37,412 nucleotides of DNA, from the NCBI GenBank assembly GCA_022574495.1, contig JACZRW010000005.1, positions 1 to 37,412 of the forward strand, given 5' to 3'. Below, in pieces: positions 7,968 through 16,504 of this stretch. This DNA is from Patescibacteria group bacterium (lineage in GTDB: Bacteria > Patescibacteriota > Microgenomatia > Woykebacterales > RBG-16-39-9b). A program made the position numbers and the translations under genes. The first letter of the stretch is position 1; every line of letters starts with the position of its first letter. Below the pieces are notes generated by a model that saw only the letters and a program-made list of their open reading frames with translations, searched no databases and was not told the DNA's origin.

Positions 7968-9416
7968 TTATTCCACACAACAACTTAATTTAGAAACATC
8001 TCTAAAAAAGTTCTGGGCGGCTAGCTTTATACTTTCAGATAAGGTAGGAAAGACGTGGGTTGTATCAATCACTTCTTCCAAAGTCATCTTATTTCTGACA
8101 ATCATAGTCGCTTCATGGATTAAATCGGCTGCTTCTGGTCCAAGTATATGAATACCGACTATTTTGTGATTTTCTCTCTCGGCAACAATTTTAACCAACC
8201 CCCGCGTATCGTTTATGATGGCTGCTTTTGGTACCAGTTCAAAACTAAGGATATTGCAAGTGCATCGCAAGCCGCCGCCAATTGCTTCTGCGTCTGTCTT
8301 GCCAACTCCAGCTAGATTTGGCGTAGTGAAAACGGCGTAAGGCACCGCTGAATAGTCCATTTTCTTTTTCTTTCCTTCAAGAGCGTTTTCAGCCGCTATC
8401 TTACCTTCTTTACCAGCAGTGGTCTCTAGCCGCAGCGGTTTGTCCGTAACATCACCTACCGCCCAGATGTGGGAAGCCGTTGTTTGCATACCGTCATCTA
8501 CTTTAACGGCTCCATTTTCATTAACCTTTACTTCTACACTTTTTAAATCTAAGTCTTTTGTATTCGGTGTCTTACCAGCCGCAAACATCAGCACTTCGCC
8601 TTTTGCTTCTTGCTCCTTCCCATCTACCGCAAAAGTTACTATTACTTCACCATTTTCCTTCCTTACCTTTTTACTATTGGCGTTGGTGATTATCTTTATA
8701 CCCTCTTCCTCAAGGTAACCTTGCATAGCTTCCGAAAGTTCTGGCTCGGTTCTTGGCATAATCGCCTTGCTTCTTTGTAGAATAGTTATTTTAGTTCCGA
8801 AGTGGTGGTACATCTGCCCAAACTCTAGTCCAACTGGCCCCGCGCCAATAATCACCATTGATTTAGGTGGTTTCTTGAGTTTTAGGGCGTCTATGTGAGT
8901 GATGTAGTCAACCTTTTCAATACCCTCTAAGGGTAGAGGTAAAGCAGTAGAGCCAGTAGCAATAACAAACTTTTTTCCGTATAGCTTTTTGTCTCCGACA
9001 ACTACTTCGTTTTTTGAAACAAACTTTGCCCTGCCTTCAAGATGAGTAACATTTTCCAGATTGGACAGTACTTGTGTATATTTATCGTGCCTCATTTTAT
9101 CCACTAAGCCAAGTTCGTGTTTTATAGCTTTTTCAAAGTTTACCTCGAGCTTTCCAGAAATTGCATCAAAACCGTGGTTTCCGTAGTAAGCAATCTCACC
9201 AATTTTTAGTAAAATTTTACTTGGCACACAACCAACATTTACACAGGTACCACCAAGAGGCAACCCAGCATTAACTAAAGCGGTTTTTGCCCCCTTTTCA
9301 TTAGCAGTAATTGCTGCTGCGAAAGCACCCGCACCACCACCAAGAACTATTAAATCAAAGCTTCGACTTTGCTCAGCTTTGACCCTGAGTGTAATCGAAG
9401 GGTTAAACTTTTCCAT
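7968..9416 (-). CDS. merA: Mercury(II) reductase MerA
   Basis: GGTCVNVGCVPSK redox site, Rossmann GGGAGAFAAA and GAGPVGLEFGQ, C-terminal KLSCCVE vicinal cysteines; AGGAGG upstream of ATG. Confidence 0.92.
   Translation of the reverse strand: MEKFNPSITLRVKAEQSRSFDLIVLGGGAGAFAAAITANEKGAKTALVNAGLPLGGTCVNVGCVPSKILLKIGEIAYYGNHGFDAISGKLEVNFEKAIKHELGLVDKMRHDKYTQVLSNLENVTHLEGRAKFVSKNEVVVGDKKLYGKKFVIATGSTALPLPLEGIEKVDYITHIDALKLKKPPKSMVIIGAGPVGLEFGQMYHHFGTKITILQRSKAIMPRTEPELSEAMQGYLEEEGIKIITNANSKKVRKENGEVIVTFAVDGKEQEAKGEVLMFAAGKTPNTKDLDLKSVEVKVNENGAVKVDDGMQTTASHIWAVGDVTDKPLRLETTAGKEGKIAAENALEGKKKKMDYSAVPYAVFTTPNLAGVGKTDAEAIGGGLRCTCNILSFELVPKAAIINDTRGLVKIVAERENHKIVGIHILGPEAADLIHEATMIVRNKMTLEEVIDTTHVFPTLSESIKLAAQNFFRDVSKLSCCVE
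9361..9402. repeat. Palindromic REP-like repeat inside the 5' end of merA
   Basis: CTTCGACTTTGCTCAGCTTTGACCCTGAGTGTAATCGAAGG closely matches the reverse complement of the intergenic element near 30965-31005. Confidence 0.75.
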
Positions 9417-9453
9417 AAAAACCTCCTAATTCTATATGCCTTTCAGAAGACTT

Positions 9454-9549
9454 TTAATTATCTTCTTTAGTTTCTGTTTTTTGGTTGCAACAATTACAAC
9501 TGTGGTCTTCTTTTATTTTCTCCTCGATTTTCTTTTTTTCTTCGTCCAT
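9454..9549 (-). CDS. 31-aa small Cys-cluster protein, MDEEKKKIEEKIKEDHSCNCCNQKTETKEDN
   Basis: Below the size cut-off of the ORF track; GAGGAGGTGAATATA-ATG Shine-Dalgarno; sits between regulator and merA. Confidence 0.6.
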   Translation of the reverse strand: MDEEKKKIEEKIKEDHSCNCCNQKTETKEDN

Positions 9550-9575
9550 TATATTCACCTCCTCACCACATTTTT

Positions 9576-9683
9576 TTATAGATAAAAAGCATTTATTTGA
9601 AAATAAATCAAATAGACTCCAACCAAAACAAGTCCAGCTCCTAAACTAGATTTTGAAAGTTCCTTCTTCAGATGCCTGTCCAT
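9576..9683 (-). CDS. 35-aa single-TM small protein, MDRHLKKELSKSSLGAGLVLVGVYLIYFQINAFYL
   Basis: Starts 5 nt after the ArsR stop codon; basic N-terminus then one hydrophobic segment. Confidence 0.5.
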   Translation of the reverse strand: MDRHLKKELSKSSLGAGLVLVGVYLIYFQINAFYL

Positions 9684-9688
9684 AAAAC

Positions 9689-9991
9689 TTACAGAATTTG
9701 ACTCTTTAAAACTTCGTTAAAGGGTGATTTTGATAAGGAATAAAATATTGTTTGACCATTCCGACGGGTATCCACTAAGTCGACTCCTTTTAGCTTAGAC
9801 AGTGAGTGAGAGACAGCCGAAACTGAAATATCTAAAATCTTAGCAATATTAGAAACAGCTAATTCATCATAACTACAGAGTAGGTAGCAAATCTTTATCC
9901 TGGTTGGGTCGCCAACGACACCAAACTGAGCGGCACATTCTTCCAAGACAGCCTTATTTTTTAATTCTTTTTTTACTTTTACCAAATCCAT
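9689..9991 (-). CDS. ArsR/SmtB-family winged-helix metalloregulator
   Basis: GDPTRIKICYLL, NIAKILDISVSAVSHSLSKLKGVDLVDTRRNGQTIFYSL; several Cys residues. Confidence 0.88.
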   Translation of the reverse strand: MDLVKVKKELKNKAVLEECAAQFGVVGDPTRIKICYLLCSYDELAVSNIAKILDISVSAVSHSLSKLKGVDLVDTRRNGQTIFYSLSKSPFNEVLKSQIL

Positions 9992-10006
9992 AGTTATATA
10001 CTTCTA

Positions 10007-10028
10007 TATTTGAACAAGTATTCAAATA
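10007..10028. promoter_or_regulatory. Putative ArsR/SmtB operator
   Basis: TATTTGAACAAGTATTCAAATA: perfect 8-bp inverted repeat containing TGAACA-N2-TATTCA, just upstream of the regulator ATG. Confidence 0.75.
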
Positions 10029-10156
10029 CTATCAAGTGGGGTATTATTTGTCAACCATTAGAAAGTTTTGGATTTCATGGCTATCTTTGATAGACGTAAA
10101 ACATCAAACTTGTTCGATATTTTATCATTAAAGTAGAAGAGTATTAGCAACTGATT

Positions 10157-10204
10157 GGACCTAAAAGTACAGAGTAACCACTTACTGAGATTAGATCTGA
10201 AATA
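10157..10204. repeat. 48-bp dispersed intergenic repeat, copy 2
   Basis: 40/48 match to 3967-4014. Confidence 0.6.
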
Positions 10205-10270
10205 TATATAATATTAATTAGGACACTAGAATTGGAAGTTGAACCTGAGGTGTGGTAGAATTTTGCACAC

Positions 10271-12463
10271 ATGCAAATTCGAAAACCCATATATTTCCTT
10301 ATCCTTCTGCCAATTTTCATCTTTCTAATCTTCCCTGTGGTGAGCTTGTCGAATCCATTGTTTGGCCAGGGAACACAAACCCCTTCTGCTACTACCAGCC
10401 AAGAATTTTTTAAAGCCCCTGAAAAATTTAACAAGGTTGACCGAAATAAAAATAAAATCATGGATCATCTGGAAGGATTGATAGGTCCGGCGGTAGCAAC
10501 AGATAGATTTGATGTGCTCGTAATGCTGAATAAACCACTCACTCTACTACCAACCCTCAAAGCTCGCCATGGCGATTTCATTACCAAGTTTGAATACTCC
10601 TCTATCAATGGCTTCGCTACCAATTTAACCAAAGGGCAAATTATTGCTTTATCAAAAGATGTAGATGTAAAGCTGGTAGAATTTGATGCTCTCGCCTTTC
10701 CTCATCTAGACAGTGCCCAAAATTGGTTTGGCACTGCCAAAGCCAGAGCCGATTTCTCCCTGGATGGAGATGCCGCCGGAGATGGAGCCAAGACTTATTC
10801 AAAAGACGATGTGGTGATTGCCATTTTAGATACCGGTATCGATCCAAACCACGTTGATTTGGATGGGGGTAAAATCATTGCCTGGCGAGACGCCACGATA
10901 AATAATGATCAGTCCGGCCCTTATGATGAGCTGGAGGACTGTGCCGGACATGGCAGTCATGTCTCTTCCATAGCGGCTGGTGAAGGAGACGGAGATGCAA
11001 ATTTTATAGGGGTAGCACCTGGAGCAGCTTTGGTTGGGGTGAAAGTTTTGAGTAACCGAGATGTTACAATCCAAAACCAAACAGTTGAATTATGTACCGC
11101 CGCAACTTCTGAAATTGTTTCTGGGGTTCAATGGATAATTGCTAATAAAGATACTTATGGTATAGACATCGGAAATATGAGTCTGGGTACTTCTGTATGT
11201 TCGGATGGAAATGATATGCTATCAACTGTTGTTAATTCAGCGGTTAATGCTGGCATTGCAATGTTTACCTCGGCAGGAAACTCTGGGCCGGGGCCATGCA
11301 CCATTGGTTCTCCAGCTGCTGCAGAAAAAGTGGTTACAGTCGGCGCAATGGCCGATGTAACTCCAATGACGACTTCAGTCAGCTTTGGATGTGGCCCAGC
11401 CCCTTTTCGGGGATTTTATTTGGTCTGCTTTTCTTCTAGAGGTGAGACTATAGATGGCAGGATAAAACCAGATATCGCTGCACCTGGTGTTTTTATAAAA
11501 GCCGCCTCTGCTTTTTCTGGAAATGATTATAAAACTTTTTCCGGAACGTCCATGGCTTCTCCATTTGCTGCCGGTGTTGCAGCTTTAATACTTGATGCCC
11601 ATCCAAACCACACTCCAGCTCAAGTGAAATCGACCATTGAAAGCACTGCTTCTGATTGGGGACCAGCCGGAAAAGACGTAGATTACGGGGCAGGAAGACT
11701 GCAAGCCTATGAAGCGATAAAATTAGCCGGGTCTTTCTCTGGGACCGGACCTATGGTTCCATCTCACACTTTCACAGCCGACTCTTTGTCCAATAGAAAT
11801 AGGCAAGATTCTTGGGATATTGTGGTAACAGACCCTTCCTTGCCTATTGCCATTACTATGATCATGCCAGACTGGGAGAGATTCGATAAACCAGATTTTG
11901 ATATGAGACTACGAGATCCAAACGGAACAGAAATCGCTACATCAATTAGCGCTACACGGCAAGAAACAATTGGTATCCAACCAGCCTTGGCTGGGATATA
12001 TCAATTAGAAGTCTACATTTTTAGAAGTAATGGTCCTTATTTCTTCGATGTTTCCTTTGGCGAAGCTGCTATTGCAATACTTCTGAATACAGATGGCACC
12101 ACTCCTTTTGGTGCTATTGCTCTTGGACAAACTATAGATACCACTGCCTCTGGAACAGATGATGTGCAAACCATACAAGTACTAGCTGGTCCAGCGGATC
12201 TAAATATTAAATCCACCAATTTTTCTGATGGAGCAAATACTTGGTTTTTAAATACTACAAATGGAGCCGACCAAGTGCTTTGGGAATTTTCAGAAGATGG
12301 GTTACTTTGGAATCCATTTACATCTTCCGGTACTTTGTTTCCCTATGGCAATGTTGCTCAAGGCGCCACAAAGGATATATACTTTAGGCTGACACTGCCA
12401 AATACAACTTCTAGTAATAAGGAGCATTCTGCCACGGTGACTATCGTAGCTACCGAACCATAA
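10271..12463 (+). CDS. Secreted subtilisin-like S8 serine protease with C-terminal beta domains
   Basis: Signal peptide; [40 protein letters not shown] catalytic motifs. Confidence 0.92.
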   Translation: MQIRKPIYFLILLPIFIFLIFPVVSLSNPLFGQGTQTPSATTSQEFFKAPEKFNKVDRNKNKIMDHLEGLIGPAVATDRFDVLVMLNKPLTLLPTLKARHGDFITKFEYSSINGFATNLTKGQIIALSKDVDVKLVEFDALAFPHLDSAQNWFGTAKARADFSLDGDAAGDGAKTYSKDDVVIAILDTGIDPNHVDLDGGKIIAWRDATINNDQSGPYDELEDCAGHGSHVSSIAAGEGDGDANFIGVAPGAALVGVKVLSNRDVTIQNQTVELCTAATSEIVSGVQWIIANKDTYGIDIGNMSLGTSVCSDGNDMLSTVVNSAVNAGIAMFTSAGNSGPGPCTIGSPAAAEKVVTVGAMADVTPMTTSVSFGCGPAPFRGFYLVCFSSRGETIDGRIKPDIAAPGVFIKAASAFSGNDYKTFSGTSMASPFAAGVAALILDAHPNHTPAQVKSTIESTASDWGPAGKDVDYGAGRLQAYEAIKLAGSFSGTGPMVPSHTFTADSLSNRNRQDSWDIVVTDPSLPIAITMIMPDWERFDKPDFDMRLRDPNGTEIATSISATRQETIGIQPALAGIYQLEVYIFRSNGPYFFDVSFGEAAIAILLNTDGTTPFGAIALGQTIDTTASGTDDVQTIQVLAGPADLNIKSTNFSDGANTWFLNTTNGADQVLWEFSEDGLLWNPFTSSGTLFPYGNVAQGATKDIYFRLTLPNTTSSNKEHSATVTIVATEP

Positions 12464-12488
12464 AACAAATGAAAGGCGGTGAATTATT

Positions 12489-13103
12489 TTGAAATCAATT
12501 ACTTTAACTTTATTATTTATTTTTATCCTAGGAATTATCTTTCCGGCCACCAGTATGGCCAAACTAGGTGTTGGCGTGGGCCTTGGGAAAGTGGATATTG
12601 ACGAAGAACTTTCTCCAGGTGGGATTTACAATCTCCCTACTCTACCGGTTCTAAATACCGGAGACGAGGATGCAGACTATGAAGTCTCGGTTACTTTTCG
12701 ATCAGACCAAGAAGAGCTTAAGCCAGAAGCAGGCTGGTTTTCTTTCTCTCCCCAAAGCTTTCCTTTGAAAGCCGGGGAAAGCCAGCAAGTAGAAATATCT
12801 TTAACACTACCGTTAAATACCAGACCCGGAGACTACTTTGCTTTTCTAGAGGCTTCTCCAAAAGTTTCCGGTGAAGGAGTATCTGTCGGTGTAGCGGCGG
12901 CAACAAAGCTAAACTTCACTGTAAAACCAGCCAATATCTTGCAGGCGATTATTGAAAGGATCCGACGATTCTTTGAGCAAAATGCTCCAGCTTCATATGT
13001 TGTCGGTGGAATCGCCGCTTTGGTTATTGTCTTTGCTATTGGAAGGCGATATGTCGATCTACGAATTGGATTAAAAAAAGGTAAGAGTAAAAAAGGAGGC
13101 TAA
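12489..13103 (+). CDS. Secreted protein with beta-sandwich domain and C-terminal TM anchor
   Basis: TTG start with AAAGGCGGTGA upstream; signal peptide; SYVVGGIAALVIVFAI TM then basic tail. Confidence 0.7.
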   Translation: MKSITLTLLFIFILGIIFPATSMAKLGVGVGLGKVDIDEELSPGGIYNLPTLPVLNTGDEDADYEVSVTFRSDQEELKPEAGWFSFSPQSFPLKAGESQQVEISLTLPLNTRPGDYFAFLEASPKVSGEGVSVGVAAATKLNFTVKPANILQAIIERIRRFFEQNAPASYVVGGIAALVIVFAIGRRYVDLRIGLKKGKSKKGG

Positions 13104-13109
13104 CTCTAG

Positions 13110-13565
13110 GTGAAATTTTTATCCCTGCCCACCGCTTTACTAATCGTAATACTTACGTTAGTACCTTCTGTCTTTGCTCAAAGTGCAACACTAACCGCGA
13201 CAGTTACCCCAAATCCGCTTCATGTAGAAGTAGTCGCCCCCAGCAATGTAATTGTCGGAGAGGGGTTTGAAATCCAAGTCCTAGTTTCCAATTTTGGAAC
13301 TACAAAAGTTAGAAGCACCTCAATTACCATCAACTCACCCAAAAATCTTAAAATCAATGGGAAAAAGAAAGGGTTAGGAACTATTGATCCAGGAAAATCA
13401 AAAATAGCCACTTGGAAAGCAAGACTCTTATCTCCCGGAAATTATTTTATTCATGCAGATGTAAGTGCCAGACTAGGTAAGAAGTCAATTTCTACTTCTG
13501 ATACTTCTCTAGTTTCTTCAACTGAATCTTTTCTAGCTTTTTGGTTCAGCTTTCTTTTCCCCTAG
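13110..13565 (+). CDS. Secreted CARDB-like domain protein
   Basis: Signal peptide ending FAQS; NPLHVEVVAPSNVIVGEGFEIQVLVSNFGTTKV; AAAGGAGG upstream of GTG start. Confidence 0.65.
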   Translation: MKFLSLPTALLIVILTLVPSVFAQSATLTATVTPNPLHVEVVAPSNVIVGEGFEIQVLVSNFGTTKVRSTSITINSPKNLKINGKKKGLGTIDPGKSKIATWKARLLSPGNYFIHADVSARLGKKSISTSDTSLVSSTESFLAFWFSFLFP

Positions 13566-13627
13566 ATAAATTAGTAACTAAACAACATAAATTTACTTTA
13601 ATCTAAGCTAGTGGTAAAATATGCACG

Positions 13628-13846
13628 ATGAAGAAAATATTAATTGATTCTGTACGTTTGTATCAAAAGGCAATATCACCTCTGCTAGGAACAAATTGCC
13701 TTTATAGCCCAACTTGTTCTCAATATGCAGTTGAAACGCTAGAGGAGAAACCGGCGTGGATTGCCGTTCCAAAAATCACGGCTAGGATTTTAAGTTGTAA
13801 TCCGATAAACGGGTTTATTAAATACAAGAGAGCTAGTGACATCTAA
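13628..13846 (+). CDS. yidD: Membrane protein insertion efficiency factor YidD
   Basis: LYQKAISPLLGTNCLYSPTCSQYAVE...ARILSCNP. Confidence 0.88.
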   Translation: MKKILIDSVRLYQKAISPLLGTNCLYSPTCSQYAVETLEEKPAWIAVPKITARILSCNPINGFIKYKRASDI

Positions 13847-13915
13847 TTATTTACTCTCTTTGAGAGAGGGTTTCCTTTTATGCTATAATTGACTCCATCG
13901 AGAGGAGGTGAAACT

Positions 13916-14491
13916 ATGCTATCTTCAATTGCAGAAAACGCTAAAAATTCCCTAGTAAATACTATTTCCGGTGCAGCTGATATTATAGCAGCGGTCCGAG
14001 ATGATACTAAAAAACAAGTAATCGACACTGTTAAAGGTGCTGGTGACGTAGCTACTTCTTCTCTAGAAACGGTTGCAGATGTCGCCAGCGGCGCAGTAGC
14101 CGCAGTGGTGCAAACCGGAAAGTCGGTAGCCGATGGATCCGCCCAGGTTGTGGAAAGTTCAATCGAAGCCGTATCCGAAGTTGGTGGTGACGCAGGAACT
14201 GCAGCCAAGGAAGCATCTATCGGTACTATTAAAGGTGCATCAGAGGTAGGTGGTGATCTTGGTGAGGCAGCTATTTCCGCTGTTAGAGGATCTATTGATG
14301 CTGCCGGAAAAATCGGCGGTGACACTGGAAAACTAGCTACCGAAGCGGCCGTTGGTACCGTCAAAGCCGCAGACGAAATAGGTTCTGAGGCAGGATCGGC
14401 GGTCCGAAAGGCTCTACTAAATAGTGCTGCCCTTCCAAGGCAAATCATAGAAGCCGCAATTTCTGGAAAACCTGGTACAGAAAAGGAATAA
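13916..14491 (+). CDS. Repeat protein with 22-residue (2 x 11) helical repeats, LEA/apolipoprotein-like
   Basis: In-frame ATG at 13916 preceded by AGGAGGTGA, better than the listed 13889 start; successive 22-mers SEVGGDAGTAAKEASIGTIKGA / SEVGGDLGEAAISAVRGSIDAA / GKIGGDTGKLATEAAVGTVKAA. Confidence 0.7.
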   Translation: MLSSIAENAKNSLVNTISGAADIIAAVRDDTKKQVIDTVKGAGDVATSSLETVADVASGAVAAVVQTGKSVADGSAQVVESSIEAVSEVGGDAGTAAKEASIGTIKGASEVGGDLGEAAISAVRGSIDAAGKIGGDTGKLATEAAVGTVKAADEIGSEAGSAVRKALLNSAALPRQIIEAAISGKPGTEKE

Positions 14492-14674
14492 TTTTGGGGT
14501 ATAAACAAACTATTCGTATAATAATTATGCGCTATATGTGATTTGGAATTTTGTAGGATCACGTAATTACAATTGAAGTACTCTTTTTTTATTCCGTTTA
14601 TTGGATTCCGAAATTAATCCCTTGCTTAATAAAAAATATGATCTATAATCATATGGATATTAATATATCTTGTT

Positions 14675-15358
14675 ATGGCAGTAAATAAGAAGCCCAAATC
14701 AAAAACTAAAAAACCAGCCCCAAAAAAAATAAAGACAAAATTCGTCTTAAACTTTTCAAAAGTACAAAAAAGTCTGAAAAAAAGTTTTGCTGAGAAGAAA
14801 CCCCTTTATATTGCTGGCCTAGTAGTTGCTCTTATAATAACCAGCGTCTTTCTTTTATTTTGGTTTAATAAAGGTCTATTTCTTGCGGGAACTATAAATG
14901 GCAGATTGGTAACTAGTCTGGAATTTTATTCAAAACTTTCTAAAACCAGCGGGGAGGAAGTTTTTGATTCAATTGTAAGGGATGCTTTGATCAATCAAGA
15001 AGCCTCTAAAAAGGGTGTTTCCGCCACCACAGAGGAGATAGATAATAAGATTAAGGAGCTAGAAGAGCAGCTTGGTGGTAAAGAAGCCCTTGAGCTAGCC
15101 TTAAACCAAAATAATACCAGCATTGAGGAAGTAAGAAAACAACTCACCACTCAAATATTGGTGGAAAAACTGCTGGAAGATGAGATAACGATTAGTGACA
15201 AAGAGGTTAGCGATTATATAAAACAAAACAAAGAGTTTGATCCAGATATTTCTAAAGAAAAAGCTAAAAAGGCTATCAAATCCTCAAAAATAAATGAGAA
15301 ATTTACTTCTTGGTTTGAAGAGATAAAAAGCAATGCAAAAATCACTGTTTACTTCTAA
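14675..15358 (+). CDS. SurA N-terminal-like membrane-anchored chaperone lacking a PPIase domain
   Basis: Basic N-terminus, one TM, NGRLVTSLEF...EEVFDSIVRDALINQEA..KGVSATTEEIDNKIKELE. Confidence 0.65.
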   Translation: MAVNKKPKSKTKKPAPKKIKTKFVLNFSKVQKSLKKSFAEKKPLYIAGLVVALIITSVFLLFWFNKGLFLAGTINGRLVTSLEFYSKLSKTSGEEVFDSIVRDALINQEASKKGVSATTEEIDNKIKELEEQLGGKEALELALNQNNTSIEEVRKQLTTQILVEKLLEDEITISDKEVSDYIKQNKEFDPDISKEKAKKAIKSSKINEKFTSWFEEIKSNAKITVYF

Positions 15359-15382
15359 TCTTTTACAGATTTCTTCGTAGGT

Positions 15383-15955
15383 TCATCCCACTTCTTTATA
15401 ACGAAAGCAATTTATTGTGTGATCATTCACCATACCAGCTGCCTGCATATAAGCGTAGCATATTGTAGACCCTACAAATTTAAACTCATGCTTTAGTAAA
15501 TCTTTACTCATCGCATCACTCTCTTTTGTTTTTACCGGAAAGTCTGACAGTTTTCTAAATTTGTTCTTTTTTGTTTTTCCACCCACAAATCGCCAAATAT
15601 ATTTATCAAAACTACCAAATTCGGCTTGTATTTCTATGAATTTCTGAGCGTTAACTATTGTCGCATTTATTTTTAAGCGGTTACGAACTATTCCCCCGTC
15701 TTTTAACAATCGACCGACATCTTTTGGTTTATACTTTGCGATTTTTTTGTATTCAAAGTTATCAAAAGCTTTTTTGAAATTCCCTCTTTTCTTTAGAATT
15801 GTGGACCATGAAAGACCAGCCTGAAATCCATCCAAAAGTAAAAATTCAAAATGTTTTCTATCATTGTGCACCGGTACTCCCCATTCTTTATCATGATATT
15901 CAAGCATTATTTTATCACTACTAGGCCATAAACATCTTTTTATACTTTTACCCAT
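15383..15955 (-). CDS. tag: DNA-3-methyladenine glycosylase I
   Basis: RCLWPSSDKIMLEYHDKEWGVPVHNDRKHFEFLLLDGFQAGLSWSTIL; FVGSTICYAYMQAAGMVNDH. Confidence 0.93.
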   Translation of the reverse strand: MGKSIKRCLWPSSDKIMLEYHDKEWGVPVHNDRKHFEFLLLDGFQAGLSWSTILKKRGNFKKAFDNFEYKKIAKYKPKDVGRLLKDGGIVRNRLKINATIVNAQKFIEIQAEFGSFDKYIWRFVGGKTKKNKFRKLSDFPVKTKESDAMSKDLLKHEFKFVGSTICYAYMQAAGMVNDHTINCFRYKEVG

Positions 15956-16157
15956 AGAAGTAGTTTAACATTTTTCAAAAAGTGAAGGGCTAAAAAATAG
16001 GCAAAAAAAATGCACCTTTTGGCGCTGAAGATGTATATATTATAACACATACTACATTTTCTTGCAAATATTTTCGTGTATATTTAGTTTTTTAAAATTT
16101 TTGAAGCACTACTTTCAAAAAACCTTGTTTTTGTAAAAACATGTTACCATGTAGACA

Positions 16158-16454
16158 ATGTTTCAAAGAAACTTTTTCGATAATTTATCTGAGGAAAAAA
16201 TTAAAGATTCTATTGAAAAAGAAGGTTTCAACCCAATTCGATTTTCCAATGGCTCGGGCGATATCTACCATGAGCACAAACACCCAGAAACAAAACTTTT
16301 AGCGTTTCTCAAAGGAAGCATGGAAGTAAAAGTTGGTAATGAAACTTTTCAATGTAAACCCAAAGATAAAATAATTATTCCTGGAAATACAAAGCATTCA
16401 GCAATAATTGGCCCAGATGGTTGTAAATTCTTTTGGTCAGAGAAACTAATTTAA
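16158..16454 (+). CDS. Cupin-domain protein
   Basis: HEHKHPETKLLAFLKGSMEVKVGNETFQCKPKDKIIIPGNTKHS. Confidence 0.85.
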   Translation: MFQRNFFDNLSEEKIKDSIEKEGFNPIRFSNGSGDIYHEHKHPETKLLAFLKGSMEVKVGNETFQCKPKDKIIIPGNTKHSAIIGPDGCKFFWSEKLI

Positions 16455-16480
16455 ACTAAATCATCTTCTGAAGGTTTGTA
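16451..16480. repeat. 30-bp direct repeat copy A, orphan copy of the ywbE 3' coding end
   Basis: TTAAACTAAATCATCTTCTGAAGGTTTGTA identical to 17715-17744. Confidence 0.9.
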
Positions 16481-16504
16481 GTATACGGGTGTGGGGTCGC
16501 TTTA

